Source of the DNA: CAYSLA01 sp964431685
GTDB lineage: Bacteria > Armatimonadota > UBA5829
NCBI GenBank assembly: GCA_964431685.1
Contig: CAYSLA010000186.1
Span: 1-6,459 of the forward strand
Reading direction: 5' to 3'
Length of the DNA: 6,459 nucleotides
Made by a program: the position numbers and the translations under genes. The notes under the pieces were generated by a model that saw only the letters and a program-made list of their open reading frames with translations, had not been told where the DNA came from and ran no database searches. Below, in pieces: positions 1-6,228 of the stretch. Within the stretch, counting starts at the first letter, position 1, and each line of letters opens with the position of its first letter.

Positions 1-21
1 AACAACGAGAAGCGAACGTAG

Positions 22-44
22 GGGCCGTGCCTCTGTGCCGGCCC
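22..44 (-). terminator. Possible weak terminator hairpin after the GIDE-domain gene
   Basis: GGGCCG (22-27) and CGGCCC (39-44) can pair as a 6-bp GC stem with an 11-base loop. The hairpin lies 17 bases beyond the stop codon of the minus-strand GIDE-domain gene. The bases that follow on the minus strand are only mildly T-rich and hold no real T-run, so this is at best a weak intrinsic terminator. It could equally be another dispersed palindrome or chance pairing in GC-rich DNA. Confidence 0.22.
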
Positions 45-61
45 GGAGCGGGGTGCGCGAC

Positions 62-856
62 TCACCGGACGACGCCGGGAATCAGGCCGAATGACGCGAG
101 CGCGCAGAACGCGGCGGCCAGAAACGTGAAAATGGCAAACCAGAAGCACCACGCAGCCGAGGCCTCCTTGGACCGTGTGAGCTGCTGTTCGCTCCTGCGG
201 CTGATGATGAAGTGCTTCTTCTTCGGATCGATGTAGCCTGTGTCGGGAAAGTGGATAACAACTTCGTCGCCTGACCTGGTTGCCTTGCCAAGAACGAACG
301 CATATCCGCTGTCCCGGAAGGCCCTCTCGGATACGCGGTATTTGCCGGTGTCGGAATATGCAAGCTCCGCGGGGAACCAGGGCTCCCGGTAGTGTGTGAC
401 ATCGGATCGAACCGACTCGGAGTCTATTTGAGCACGTTCGGGGTTGACCAGACTGTAGCCGGACTGGTCGGAAACCCGGAATGGAACAGACAAGGTGTAG
501 TTGTAGGCAGTCTCCCACTCATAGTAGACTTCGGTGCGGGTGGTTCTGTTGCCACGGGAGTCTGTTTCGGTGACCTCACGGGTCTTCCGAGCTTCCCGTT
601 CCACCTTTGTGTTCACCCAACAGCAGCTTACCCCTGCGGCTGGAGAGAGAATCGGAGCCTCGCACGACACGTTGCCTTCGACCTCAACGGTGGCCTCAAA
701 TCCGTCCGTGACCATCAGCCTCAAGTCTCGAGCGCTGTACATGTCCACAGCCCAGAGTTCCTCGAGCACGCGCCTGGTGCCCATATAGCAGCACAGTAGT
801 ATGATTGATGCGATAAGTGATATTCCACCGATGATCTGCAGGAGCAATGGGTCCAC
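62..856 (-). CDS. GIDE/Mulan-like domain membrane protein (two TM segments, no RING)
   Basis: A 264-residue membrane protein. A hydrophobic segment at about 5-25 is followed by a soluble region of about 38-226 and a second hydrophobic segment at about 236-258. The soluble part matches the GIDE (BAM) domain known from the mitochondrial E3 ligase MUL1/Mulan: 'VEGNV...APILSPAAGVSCCW' (59-80), 'PFRVSDQSGYSLVNPERA' (125-142) and the closing 'FIISRRSEQQL' (216-226). The TM-GIDE-TM order is that of Mulan, but the C-terminal RING is absent, since the protein ends six residues after TM2. Bacterial members are often annotated 'E3 ubiquitin ligase' by homology, and no ligase activity should be inferred here. 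The start is GTG (codon 854-856), preceded by AAGGAAG eight bases upstream. The next in-frame Met (25) would cut away TM1. An extended -10 promoter lies about 60 bases upstream. From family knowledge, bacterial GIDE proteins are frequently neighbours of LemA; the region beyond 62 is outside the window. The biological role is unknown; a part in membrane or envelope maintenance is only a guess. Confidence 0.85.
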   Translation of the reverse strand: MDPLLLQIIGGISLIASIILLCCYMGTRRVLEELWAVDMYSARDLRLMVTDGFEATVEVEGNVSCEAPILSPAAGVSCCWVNTKVEREARKTREVTETDSRGNRTTRTEVYYEWETAYNYTLSVPFRVSDQSGYSLVNPERAQIDSESVRSDVTHYREPWFPAELAYSDTGKYRVSERAFRDSGYAFVLGKATRSGDEVVIHFPDTGYIDPKKKHFIISRRSEQQLTRSKEASAAWCFWFAIFTFLAAAFCALASFGLIPGVVR

Positions 857-915
857 GGCACTGACTTCCTTTCCACAAGAACAACGAATGGCAGACCTCT
901 GACAAAGCCAAGGGG

Positions 916-924
916 ATTATACCA
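916..924 (-). promoter_or_regulatory. Extended -10 promoter of the GIDE-domain gene
   Basis: On the minus strand the sequence reads TGG-TATAAT: a perfect TATAAT (921 to 916) with the TGn extension just upstream. No good -35 hexamer lies 15-18 bases further up, as is usual for extended -10 promoters. Transcription would begin near 909, giving a leader of about 53 bases that carries the AAGGAAG ribosome-binding site before the GTG at 856. Confidence 0.55.
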
Positions 925-943
925 CACGGACACAAATGGGACA

Positions 944-973
944 GGCCGGAGTCGACTGCGCTCGACCCCGGCC
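944..973. repeat. 30-base imperfect palindrome in the divergent intergenic region
   Basis: GGCCGG (944-949), one mismatched base, GTCGA (951-955), a loop CTGCGC (956-961), TCGAC (962-966), one mismatched base, and CCGGCC (968-973). The arms pair at 11 of 12 positions. No T-run follows on either strand, and it lies upstream of both divergent genes rather than after one, so a terminator is unlikely. The loop-proximal TCGACTGCGCTCGA resembles a type of dispersed short palindrome common in several environmental bacterial genomes. It lies 20 bases upstream of the extended -10 of the minus-strand gene, so it could also bind a regulator. Confidence 0.55.
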
Positions 974-1163
974 CACACGGGAGGATTGGAGGCGTCCGGC
1001 GGAGGAATAACCGAACCAAACAGCAATCACGAAATCCGATCAGTTTATGAAAGTGAAAAGCCGCCTCCTCGCAGAGAAGGCCCAAGAGACTACCGGGCCC
1101 AGTCCGCTCTAACGTAATGTTACCCGATGCGAGCGAGAACCACAATTGGACGATAGCGGTATT
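974..1163. other. Intergenic stretch with no recognised feature
   Basis: Between the palindrome and the predicted MFS promoter I see no gene with a ribosome-binding site, no tRNA-like fold and no recognisable riboswitch. Open frames crossing this stretch on the minus strand continue into the GIDE gene in the wrong frame and have no coding look. A short purine-rich run (about 979-1015) and a weak TAAC/GTTA inverted repeat (about 1111-1123) are the only visible texture. Confidence 0.5.
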
Positions 1164-1193
1164 TTGCATAGTTCTATGGTACTACAGTAGAAT
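1164..1193 (+). promoter_or_regulatory. Candidate sigma70 promoter of the MFS gene
   Basis: TTGCAT (1164-1169, 4 of 6 to TTGACA) is separated by 18 bases from TAGAAT (1188-1193, 5 of 6 to TATAAT). Transcription would start around 1200. That is only about five bases before the in-frame GTG at 1205 and about 90 bases before the ATG at 1292. The local AT-richness in an otherwise GC-rich window supports a promoter, but the match is not decisive. Confidence 0.45.
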
Positions 1194-1195
1194 AG
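1174..1195. promoter_or_regulatory. Operator-like palindrome over the MFS promoter
   Basis: The 22 bases have the symmetric form CTATnnTACTnnAGTAnnATAG, so 16 of 22 positions are self-complementary about the centre at 1184/1185. The site covers most of the spacer and the whole -10 element of the predicted promoter, the usual geometry for a dimeric repressor. No regulator gene is present in the window, so the binding protein is unknown. The symmetry could be chance. Confidence 0.3.
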
Positions 1196-1291
1196 TGACC
1201 AGTTGTGGGCATCGAGACCCGTCCTCTGCGGCCCGCGGCACGTGAACACTTCTACACCTGGAGAACTGACATAGCCAGCCAAGACACCCCC

Positions 1292-2458
1292 ATGACGACC
1301 TCGTTCAGAGCGCTTGCCACAACAGCATCTCTGACCAGCCTGCTATCATACGCCTCCGTCATGCTTATCACCCCCGCTTCCATCAACGAAATAGGCCGCA
1401 CCTACGACCTGCAAGAACAGCAGCTTGGGGTATTGTTCCTGGCTCTAGCCGTCGCGTTCATGTTCACGGTACTCGGGGCAGGCAGATTCTCAGACAGGTA
1501 CGGCAAGCTCCGATCAATGTTCATCGGAAACGTCATAATGGCAGTCGGGTTGTGCCTTTTCGGAAGCGCCCGCTCGTTCGAGATGGCCATTTTGGCATCT
1601 GCCATCAACGGAATTGGCGGCGGCTTCACGGAAGGCACTGCTATGTCGCTCGTTGCCGATCTATACGTAGGAAGACGTCAGACTTCGTGGGTGAACGCGT
1701 CACAAGCAGCGTTCGGCGTTGGCGCGATGGGATCGCCCGTGCTCATCAGTCTGCTCATTAGGTCCGGATACCACTGGCAGACCGGCTATTTTCTGGTCGC
1801 AGCAATCTGCACCTGCTGCGCGCTGATCGCACTGGCGGGTATTCTCGCGAAGGGTGAGAAACCAGTGGGAGCTCACGCGGAACACGGAAGCTGGAGGAAG
1901 CTGGTGTCCGACAGGTTCCTTGCCTGGATGTGCGTTGGGGTGTTCCTGTATGTTTCCGCCGAGCTCGGCACTTCATCGTGGCTGGCCAGGCATTTCAGGT
2001 TCGGTCTGCATTCATCGTGGGCCCTGGCAGCCCAGAGCAACGCGTACTACTGGGCCGGGCTGCTTGGAGGACGACTGGCTGCGGCGTGGGCATCACACAA
2101 GATGGACGAGATCAGCCTGATCCGCCTTTGCCTGGGCGGTGCCGCTGCCGCGCACGTCGCACTGCTACTCGCCGGTGCGCCGGGACCGGCGCTGGTGTGC
2201 TCGACGATTCTGGGGTTCTTCCTCGGGCCGATCTTCCCGACAATCTTCAGCGTCGCAGGCAAATCCCACCCCCGGCAGTCGGGAACAGTCGGCGGAATAG
2301 TCCTGGTATTTGGATCGTTCGGTTCGGTAGTCACCCCTCCTGTGATCGGTCTGCTAAGCGCCACAGTTGGCATATCGCACGCGCTCTGGATGTCCGTGGT
2401 GATTCTGGCGGGCAACTTGGTAATGTACACTTGGATAGGACGCAAGCACAAGGCGTGA
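1292..2458 (+). CDS. MFS transporter, FucP-like
   Basis: A 388-residue integral inner-membrane carrier of the major facilitator superfamily with about 12 predicted TM segments (TM1 about 10-29, TM2 44-63, TM7 209-227, TM12 360-382). The loop after TM2 carries the superfamily signature 'GRFSDRYGKLR' (64-74). TM7 holds 'AELGTSSWLARHF' (223-235) and TM8 'YWAGLLGGRL' (253-262), which recall the fucose-permease branch (an E in TM7, then W, and aGl-GR in TM8). A sugar or sugar-like substrate is therefore plausible but not shown. The frame is open back to a GTG at 1205, which would add 29 residues. I prefer the ATG at 1292 because it gives a normal short N-terminus and the predicted transcription start is almost on top of the GTG. 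Neither start has a good Shine-Dalgarno. The next gene, on the same strand, follows after 82 bases and has its own predicted promoter. Confidence 0.9.
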   Translation: MTTSFRALATTASLTSLLSYASVMLITPASINEIGRTYDLQEQQLGVLFLALAVAFMFTVLGAGRFSDRYGKLRSMFIGNVIMAVGLCLFGSARSFEMAILASAINGIGGGFTEGTAMSLVADLYVGRRQTSWVNASQAAFGVGAMGSPVLISLLIRSGYHWQTGYFLVAAICTCCALIALAGILAKGEKPVGAHAEHGSWRKLVSDRFLAWMCVGVFLYVSAELGTSSWLARHFRFGLHSSWALAAQSNAYYWAGLLGGRLAAAWASHKMDEISLIRLCLGGAAAAHVALLLAGAPGPALVCSTILGFFLGPIFPTIFSVAGKSHPRQSGTVGGIVLVFGSFGSVVTPPVIGLLSATVGISHALWMSVVILAGNLVMYTWIGRKHKA

Positions 2459-2472
2459 CGGAACGCGCGCGC

Positions 2473-2501
2473 TGGACTGTGGGCGCGCCGTCTGCTATAC
2501 T
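2473..2501 (+). promoter_or_regulatory. Promoter of the URO-D-family gene
   Basis: TGGACT (2473-2478, 4 of 6 to TTGACA), a 17-base spacer, and TATACT (2496-2501, 5 of 6) preceded by the TG of an extended -10 (TGC-TATACT). Transcription would start near 2508, giving a leader of about 33 bases that includes the strong AGGAGGT (2523-2529). This suggests the URO-D and propeller genes can be expressed independently of the MFS gene. Confidence 0.55.
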
Positions 2502-2540
2502 TGCAATGGAACACCATTCCTGAGGAGGTAGACTATAGAA

Positions 2541-3584
2541 ATGGCCACGCCGAACTCAAAACGACCCGATTTCGAGCAGTTCCTGAGGGTGCTTCGCCGA
2601 AACAAACGCCCTGATCATCTCCCATTCTATGAGCACATAGCCAGCCCAGGTTTCATAGCTCGGCGCACCGGAACGGACTTCGACAGATGGGACACGCGTC
2701 ACCCTGAGTTCTGGAAGACTTACGTGAACTTCTGGATAGGTATGGGCTTCGACTGTGTGCCGATGGAAATCCCGCCGAAGTTACCACTCGGAGGGGGCCA
2801 GAAGAATACGCTCCATATCGAGGGCAGCGAGTCCATGGTTGTCATCACCAACCGCGAAGATTTCGAAGAGTATCCGTGGCCAGAAGAGGCATCGTACATC
2901 GAGTTCGAGCACTTCGACACAGTAAGCAAATTGCTACCTGATGGAGCGAAGATTGTCGGAGGAGTGTCTGCCGGACCCTATGAGTGGGTATCATGGATGT
3001 TGGGAACGATCGGAGTCTCGTATCTGCTGGCAGACGACCCGGAACTGGTGAGGATGGTCTTTGACAAGATAGGAAGACTGCACGTGAGCGCGTTGAGGCA
3101 GATCGCGGATGCGGACAGTGTTGGCGCTCTCCGGCAGGGCGACGATCTCGGGTTCAAGACGGCGACGTTCCTGAAGCCCGACGACCTGCGCAAGTACGTA
3201 TTCCCTATATATAGACAGATGACGGACACGGCGCATGCGGCCGGCAAGCCTTTCATCCTGCACTCCTGCGGGCAGTTGGAGGCGGTCTACGACGACTTGA
3301 TCGATTTCTGCAAAATCGACGCCAAGCATTCGTTCGAGGACCAGATAATGCCTGTAGCCCAGTTCAAGAGAAGGTATGGCGGCCGAGTCACGCCCTTGGG
3401 AGGGCTTGATGTGGACGTCATCTGTAGAGGCACCCAAGAGGAAGTGCGAAGGTATGCCAGAGAGCACATAGCCGAGTGCTTCAAAGACGGTTTTTGGGCA
3501 CTCGGAACCGGCAACTCCCTTACGGACTACATGCCGGTAGACAACTACCTCGCCGTGATAGACGAGGGAATGGCCGCGGTCTAG
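2541..3584 (+). CDS. Uroporphyrinogen decarboxylase-fold (URO-D/MtaA-like) protein, not HemE
   Basis: A 347-residue soluble protein of the URO-D superfamily (TIM barrel), which includes HemE and the zinc-dependent methylcobamide:CoM-type methyltransferases (MtaA, MtbA, CmuA). Visible landmarks are 'RPDHLPFYEHI' (23-33) at the N-terminus, 'QGDDLGFK' (199-206), 'FILHSCGQ' (238-245), 'TPLGGLDVD' (284-292) and the late family hallmark 'GTGNSLTDYMPVDNYLAVID' (322-341). The N-terminal arginine motif that binds porphyrinogen propionates in HemE is missing, so haem synthesis is unlikely. H241-x-C243 matches the HxC part of the zinc site of the methyltransferase branch; C257, C295 or C313 could supply the third thiolate. 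A methyl or demethylation transferase role is therefore an inference; no corrinoid protein is present in the window. The ATG is fixed by AGGAGGT (2523-2529), 11 bases upstream. The propeller gene follows 49 bases later, probably in the same transcript. Confidence 0.88.
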   Translation: MATPNSKRPDFEQFLRVLRRNKRPDHLPFYEHIASPGFIARRTGTDFDRWDTRHPEFWKTYVNFWIGMGFDCVPMEIPPKLPLGGGQKNTLHIEGSESMVVITNREDFEEYPWPEEASYIEFEHFDTVSKLLPDGAKIVGGVSAGPYEWVSWMLGTIGVSYLLADDPELVRMVFDKIGRLHVSALRQIADADSVGALRQGDDLGFKTATFLKPDDLRKYVFPIYRQMTDTAHAAGKPFILHSCGQLEAVYDDLIDFCKIDAKHSFEDQIMPVAQFKRRYGGRVTPLGGLDVDVICRGTQEEVRRYAREHIAECFKDGFWALGTGNSLTDYMPVDNYLAVIDEGMAAV

Positions 3585-3633
3585 AAACAGGCTGCGGACG
3601 TGATGGTTCTTGGCAATAAGGGAAACTGAAAAC

Positions 3634-4811
3634 ATGAGAACACTAGGAATCTGTGCGATCACATTTCTGGCATTCTGTGCGATGGTTGCGTGCCCGCTTC
3701 TGGCAGCAGACTGGCCCAACTTCATGGGGCCAAACGCTAACGGTATTGCACCGGACAAAGGCATCAACAAGTCGTGGAGTTCTAAGCCGCCCAAGAAGCT
3801 GTGGGAAGTGCCTATGGGTGACGACGGCTACGCTGGCCCGAGCGTTGCAGCAGGCAAGCTGTACATCGTTGACCACGAAGGCTCTCAAGACATCGTGAAG
3901 TGTCTGGACTTTGCGACTGGTAAGCAAGTCTGGGCTTACGCCTACGACGAAGCGTCAAGGTCCAACTATGGCTTTGCAAAAACGACACCGGCTGTCAGCG
4001 GCGGCTATGTATACACGATCAGCAGACAAGGCATACTCCTTTGCATCGACACCAAGACCGGCAAGCCTGTCTGGTGGCGAAACATCGTCAATGACTTCGG
4101 TGGCCGAAAGCCCGGATGGGACTATTCGCAGTCCCCGCTCGTGGACGGCAACAAGCTCATAATCTGCCCCGGAGGGCCAACGGCCTCTGTCGTAGCCCTT
4201 GACAAGAAATCCGGCAAGATAATCTGGCAGAGCGGCGACGACGCGCCAAGTTACGCGACCCCTGTGAAGGCCAAGATTAGCGGCATCACGCAGTATCTGG
4301 TCTTCAGCGCATCTGGTCTGCACGGCTATGATACAGGCAGCGGAAAGCACCTGTGGCACGTTCCGTGGAAGACCAGCCACAACGTTCACGCCGCGGTACC
4401 GATCCCCATAGGTAACAGCGTGTACATCTCTAGTGGTTACGGAGTCGGGTGCGGACTGGTCGAGGTAGGCAAGACCGAGGCAAAGGTCAAGTGGTCCAGC
4501 AAAGCCATCCCAGCGCACTTCAGCTCCGCCATCTACAGCGGAGGACACATCTACGGCACCGGCGACCCAGGTAACCTTGTCTGCCTTGATCCCACAGACG
4601 GCAGTGTAAAGTGGACGCACGACGGGTTCGAGAAAGGCGGGATCTGCGCAGTGGACGGTGTGATTCTGGCCTTGGACGGCAAGTCCGGAGCCTTGGTCAT
4701 GGTGAAGATGACGCCGGAGAAGTATGTGGAACTAGGCAGGTTCACCCCGCTTGGCGGCCAAAGTTGGACCGCTCCCATAGTCGCGGACGGCCGACTGGTA
4801 GTCCGCAACAA
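3634..4811 (+). CDS. Secreted PQQ-like beta-propeller protein, 3' end lost in assembly gap
   Basis: 392 residues are visible before the run of N. Residues 1-24 form a signal peptide with likely cleavage after 'PLLA' (24), giving a mature protein starting 'ADWPNFMGPNANG'. This W-P-x-F-x-G-P opening is typical of exported PQQ-repeat proteins. At least seven blade motifs of the 'G-x-hydrophobic-Y ... LD--TGK--W' type follow: about 74-104, 124-150, 173-201, 219-245, 261-289, 304-332 and 342-370. An eighth strand starts at 'GRLVVRN' (386-392), just where relatives usually close with 'LYCYDL'. Perhaps only 10-20 residues are missing. The features of true quinoprotein dehydrogenases are not evident, so cofactor binding is uncertain and a scaffold or binding role is as likely. 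The frame is open to a TTG at 3610, but the ATG at 3634 has AAGGGA (3618-3623) ten bases upstream and gives a proper signal peptide. It lies 49 bases after the URO-D gene, with no promoter or terminator seen between them. Confidence 0.87.
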
Positions 4812-4911
4812 NNNNNNNNNNNNNNNNNNNNNNNNNNNNNNNNNNNNNNNNNNNNNNNNNNNNNNNNNNNNNNNNNNNNNNNNNNNNNNNNNNNNNNNNN
4901 NNNNNNNNNNN
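4812..4911. other. Assembly gap (100 N)
   Basis: Exactly 100 N, the customary placeholder for a scaffold join of unknown size. It hides the 3' ends of two convergent genes, the propeller (plus) and the glycosyltransferase (minus), together with their stop codons and any terminator. Open frames drawn through it join unrelated sequence and should be ignored. Confidence 0.97.
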
Positions 4912-6228
4912 CTCACGGTAGACTGCGGCCACACCCTCCGCCATCGCCCGCGCGGAATAGCGGCTCCCGATTCCGGACGATGCAGCGCTTCCGAGCAGAT
5001 CGGCCTGCTCCGGATCGTCTATCAGTTGCTCGAGTGCATCAGCAATAGCTGCCGGGTCCTCCGGAGACACGGTTATTCCGCCTCCTGTTGCCGCAACCAG
5101 TTCAGGAAACACCCCGGTTGAAGGCACCACAACCGGAACGCCCGATGCCATCGCTTCCATAGCGGCAATCCCGCGAGATTCGGTGATCCGGCTTGGCTGC
5201 ACAAACACTGATATGCCCTGTAGAAACCTCACCTTTTCCTCAAACTCCAGTTCACCAAGGAATATGAAACGGTCATCGAGCCCGGCCTCGGCGATGCGTT
5301 TCAGACAGTCCTGCCACAAGGGTCTGGCAAAAATTTGACCGGCAACGGTCAAGACTGCCTCGCGCCCCCTGCCTCTGACCAGATCTATGAACGCATCCAC
5401 GAGTATGTCAATACCCTTGTTCGCCGTAATGGCCGACAGGAAACCGATCCCAAACGGACTGGCTGGCCGTGGTGCGACCCTGGCAAATCGGGAGGCATCT
5501 ATTCCACTCCGCACCACCCTGAACCGGTCGCGGGAAATCCCGATGTAGCCCGCCATTTTGTCTGCGTAAGCTTCGCTCGGGGATATGAACAAGTCGATGT
5601 ATGCGGAGTTCTGCGCGATGAGCTCCCTGGACTGCGACGCAAACGGTTCGGGCATCGTATCAAGAAAGCTGTCCTCTCCCTGAACGTTGCACACCACTGG
5701 GACTCCGAGGCGGCTCTTCATCTCCGGCGCAAGCCCGGATAGCAGCGAAGTAGTCAGATTCACGACGTCAACCGGAACACCTCCCCCTAACCCCCTCCGA
5801 AACGGAGGGGGGAGGTGTTCCGGCCTGTGGCGGCCGACGTGGGCAAGAAGCCGCTCCAGTTCTTTCCGCTGTCTGCCGAGCTTGCCGGAAAGCATGGACA
5901 CGGTCATAGGCCCCAGAATCCTGCTGTCAGTGCTGACCGCAAACCGTGAAGCCCACTTCAGAAGGCGCCGGTTGTCCAAAACACGGTCGAGGGCCGGCGG
6001 TACCATCCGCCAGAACGCCGACATCTGCTGGAGATACACGTTGATCCCACCGAAGTAGACCGGGGCGTCGTGGGAGAACTCATAACCGTCCGTGCGCACG
6101 GGAGTGTACAGAGGCAGAAACTGCACGTCCTCCCCGATAGAGAGCAGTTCATTCACCAGTATGCCATCGCGGGCGCAGAGCCCGCAGAACATATCCCCGG
6201 CGCCCGCCGCTATGTACAGTATTCTCAT
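4912..6228 (-). CDS. GT4-family glycosyltransferase, 3' end lost in gap, with an in-frame repeat insert
   Basis: 439 residues are visible. The N-terminal Rossmann half begins 'MRILYIAAGAGDMFCGLC' (1-18), a form of the GT4 subgroup with a CGxC near the N-terminus. It continues with 'DVVNLTTSLLSGLAP' (154-168), 'VVCNVQGEDSFLD' (178-190) and 'FISPSEAYADKM' (214-225). The C-terminal half starts 'IGFLSAITANKGIDILVDAF' (261-280) and holds the retaining-GT4 E-x7-E pair E350 and E358 in 'ITESRGIAAMEAMASGVPVV' (348-367). The role is transfer of a sugar from a nucleotide sugar, in the cytoplasm, to an unknown acceptor. The protein breaks off at 'AAVYRE', near the normal end of the fold, so few residues are missing. 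Residues 137-152 (EHLPPPFRRGLGGGVP) are encoded by a palindromic repeat and split what would otherwise read 'RHRP-VDVVNL'. The ATG has GAGG five bases upstream and overlaps, as ATGA, the stop of an open frame from the right, which suggests translational coupling. It converges on the propeller gene. Confidence 0.9.
5772..5823. repeat. 52-base palindromic element inside the glycosyltransferase gene
   Basis: The outer arms CCGGAACACCTC (5772-5783) and GAGGTGTTCCGG (5812-5823) are perfect 12-base complements. The inner arms CCCCCTCCG (5791-5799) and CGGAGGGGG (5803-5811) pair over 9 bases around an AAA loop, leaving a 7-base bulge CCCCTAA on one side. The element resembles the dispersed CCCCCTAACCCCCTCC type of palindrome. 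In the minus-strand frame it is free of stops. About 48 bases (5773-5820) look inserted, with CCG at both ends as a possible 3-base duplication. Confidence 0.8.

Noticed and set aside
392..799. Plus-strand frame of 135 codons antisense to the GIDE gene
   Set aside because: A shadow of the well-supported minus-strand gene, with no family features.
979..1005. G-quadruplex in the purine-rich run
   Set aside because: Only GG tracts with irregular spacing, which is expected by chance in GC-rich DNA.
696..1169. Minus-strand frame of 157 codons in the divergent intergenic region
   Set aside because: It overlaps the start of the GIDE gene in another frame, crosses the predicted promoter, has no ribosome-binding site and has no recognisable protein character.
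2464..2488. GCGCGC-rich inverted repeat after the MFS gene as a terminator
   Set aside because: No T-run follows, and it overlaps the predicted promoter of the next gene. Alternating GC readily gives chance pairing.
1930..2523. Plus-strand frame of 197 codons inside the MFS gene
   Set aside because: Arginine- and proline-rich shadow of a clear transporter sequence in another frame.
2541..3584. HemE (uroporphyrinogen decarboxylase proper)
   Set aside because: The HemE N-terminal arginine motif is absent and an HxC zinc-type motif is present. No other haem genes are nearby.
3682..3693. Lipoprotein signal in the propeller protein (Cys20 after 'MVA')
   Set aside because: The -3 residue is Met rather than Leu/Val/Ile, and a better signal peptidase I site (PLLA-AD) follows at residue 24.
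3610..5121. Plus-strand frame of 503 codons across the N run
   Set aside because: The part after the gap is the antisense of the glycosyltransferase. The propeller gene can only be followed to 4811.
4732..6228. Minus-strand frame of 498 codons across the N run
   Set aside because: The part before 4812 is the antisense of the propeller gene. The glycosyltransferase can only be followed to 4912.
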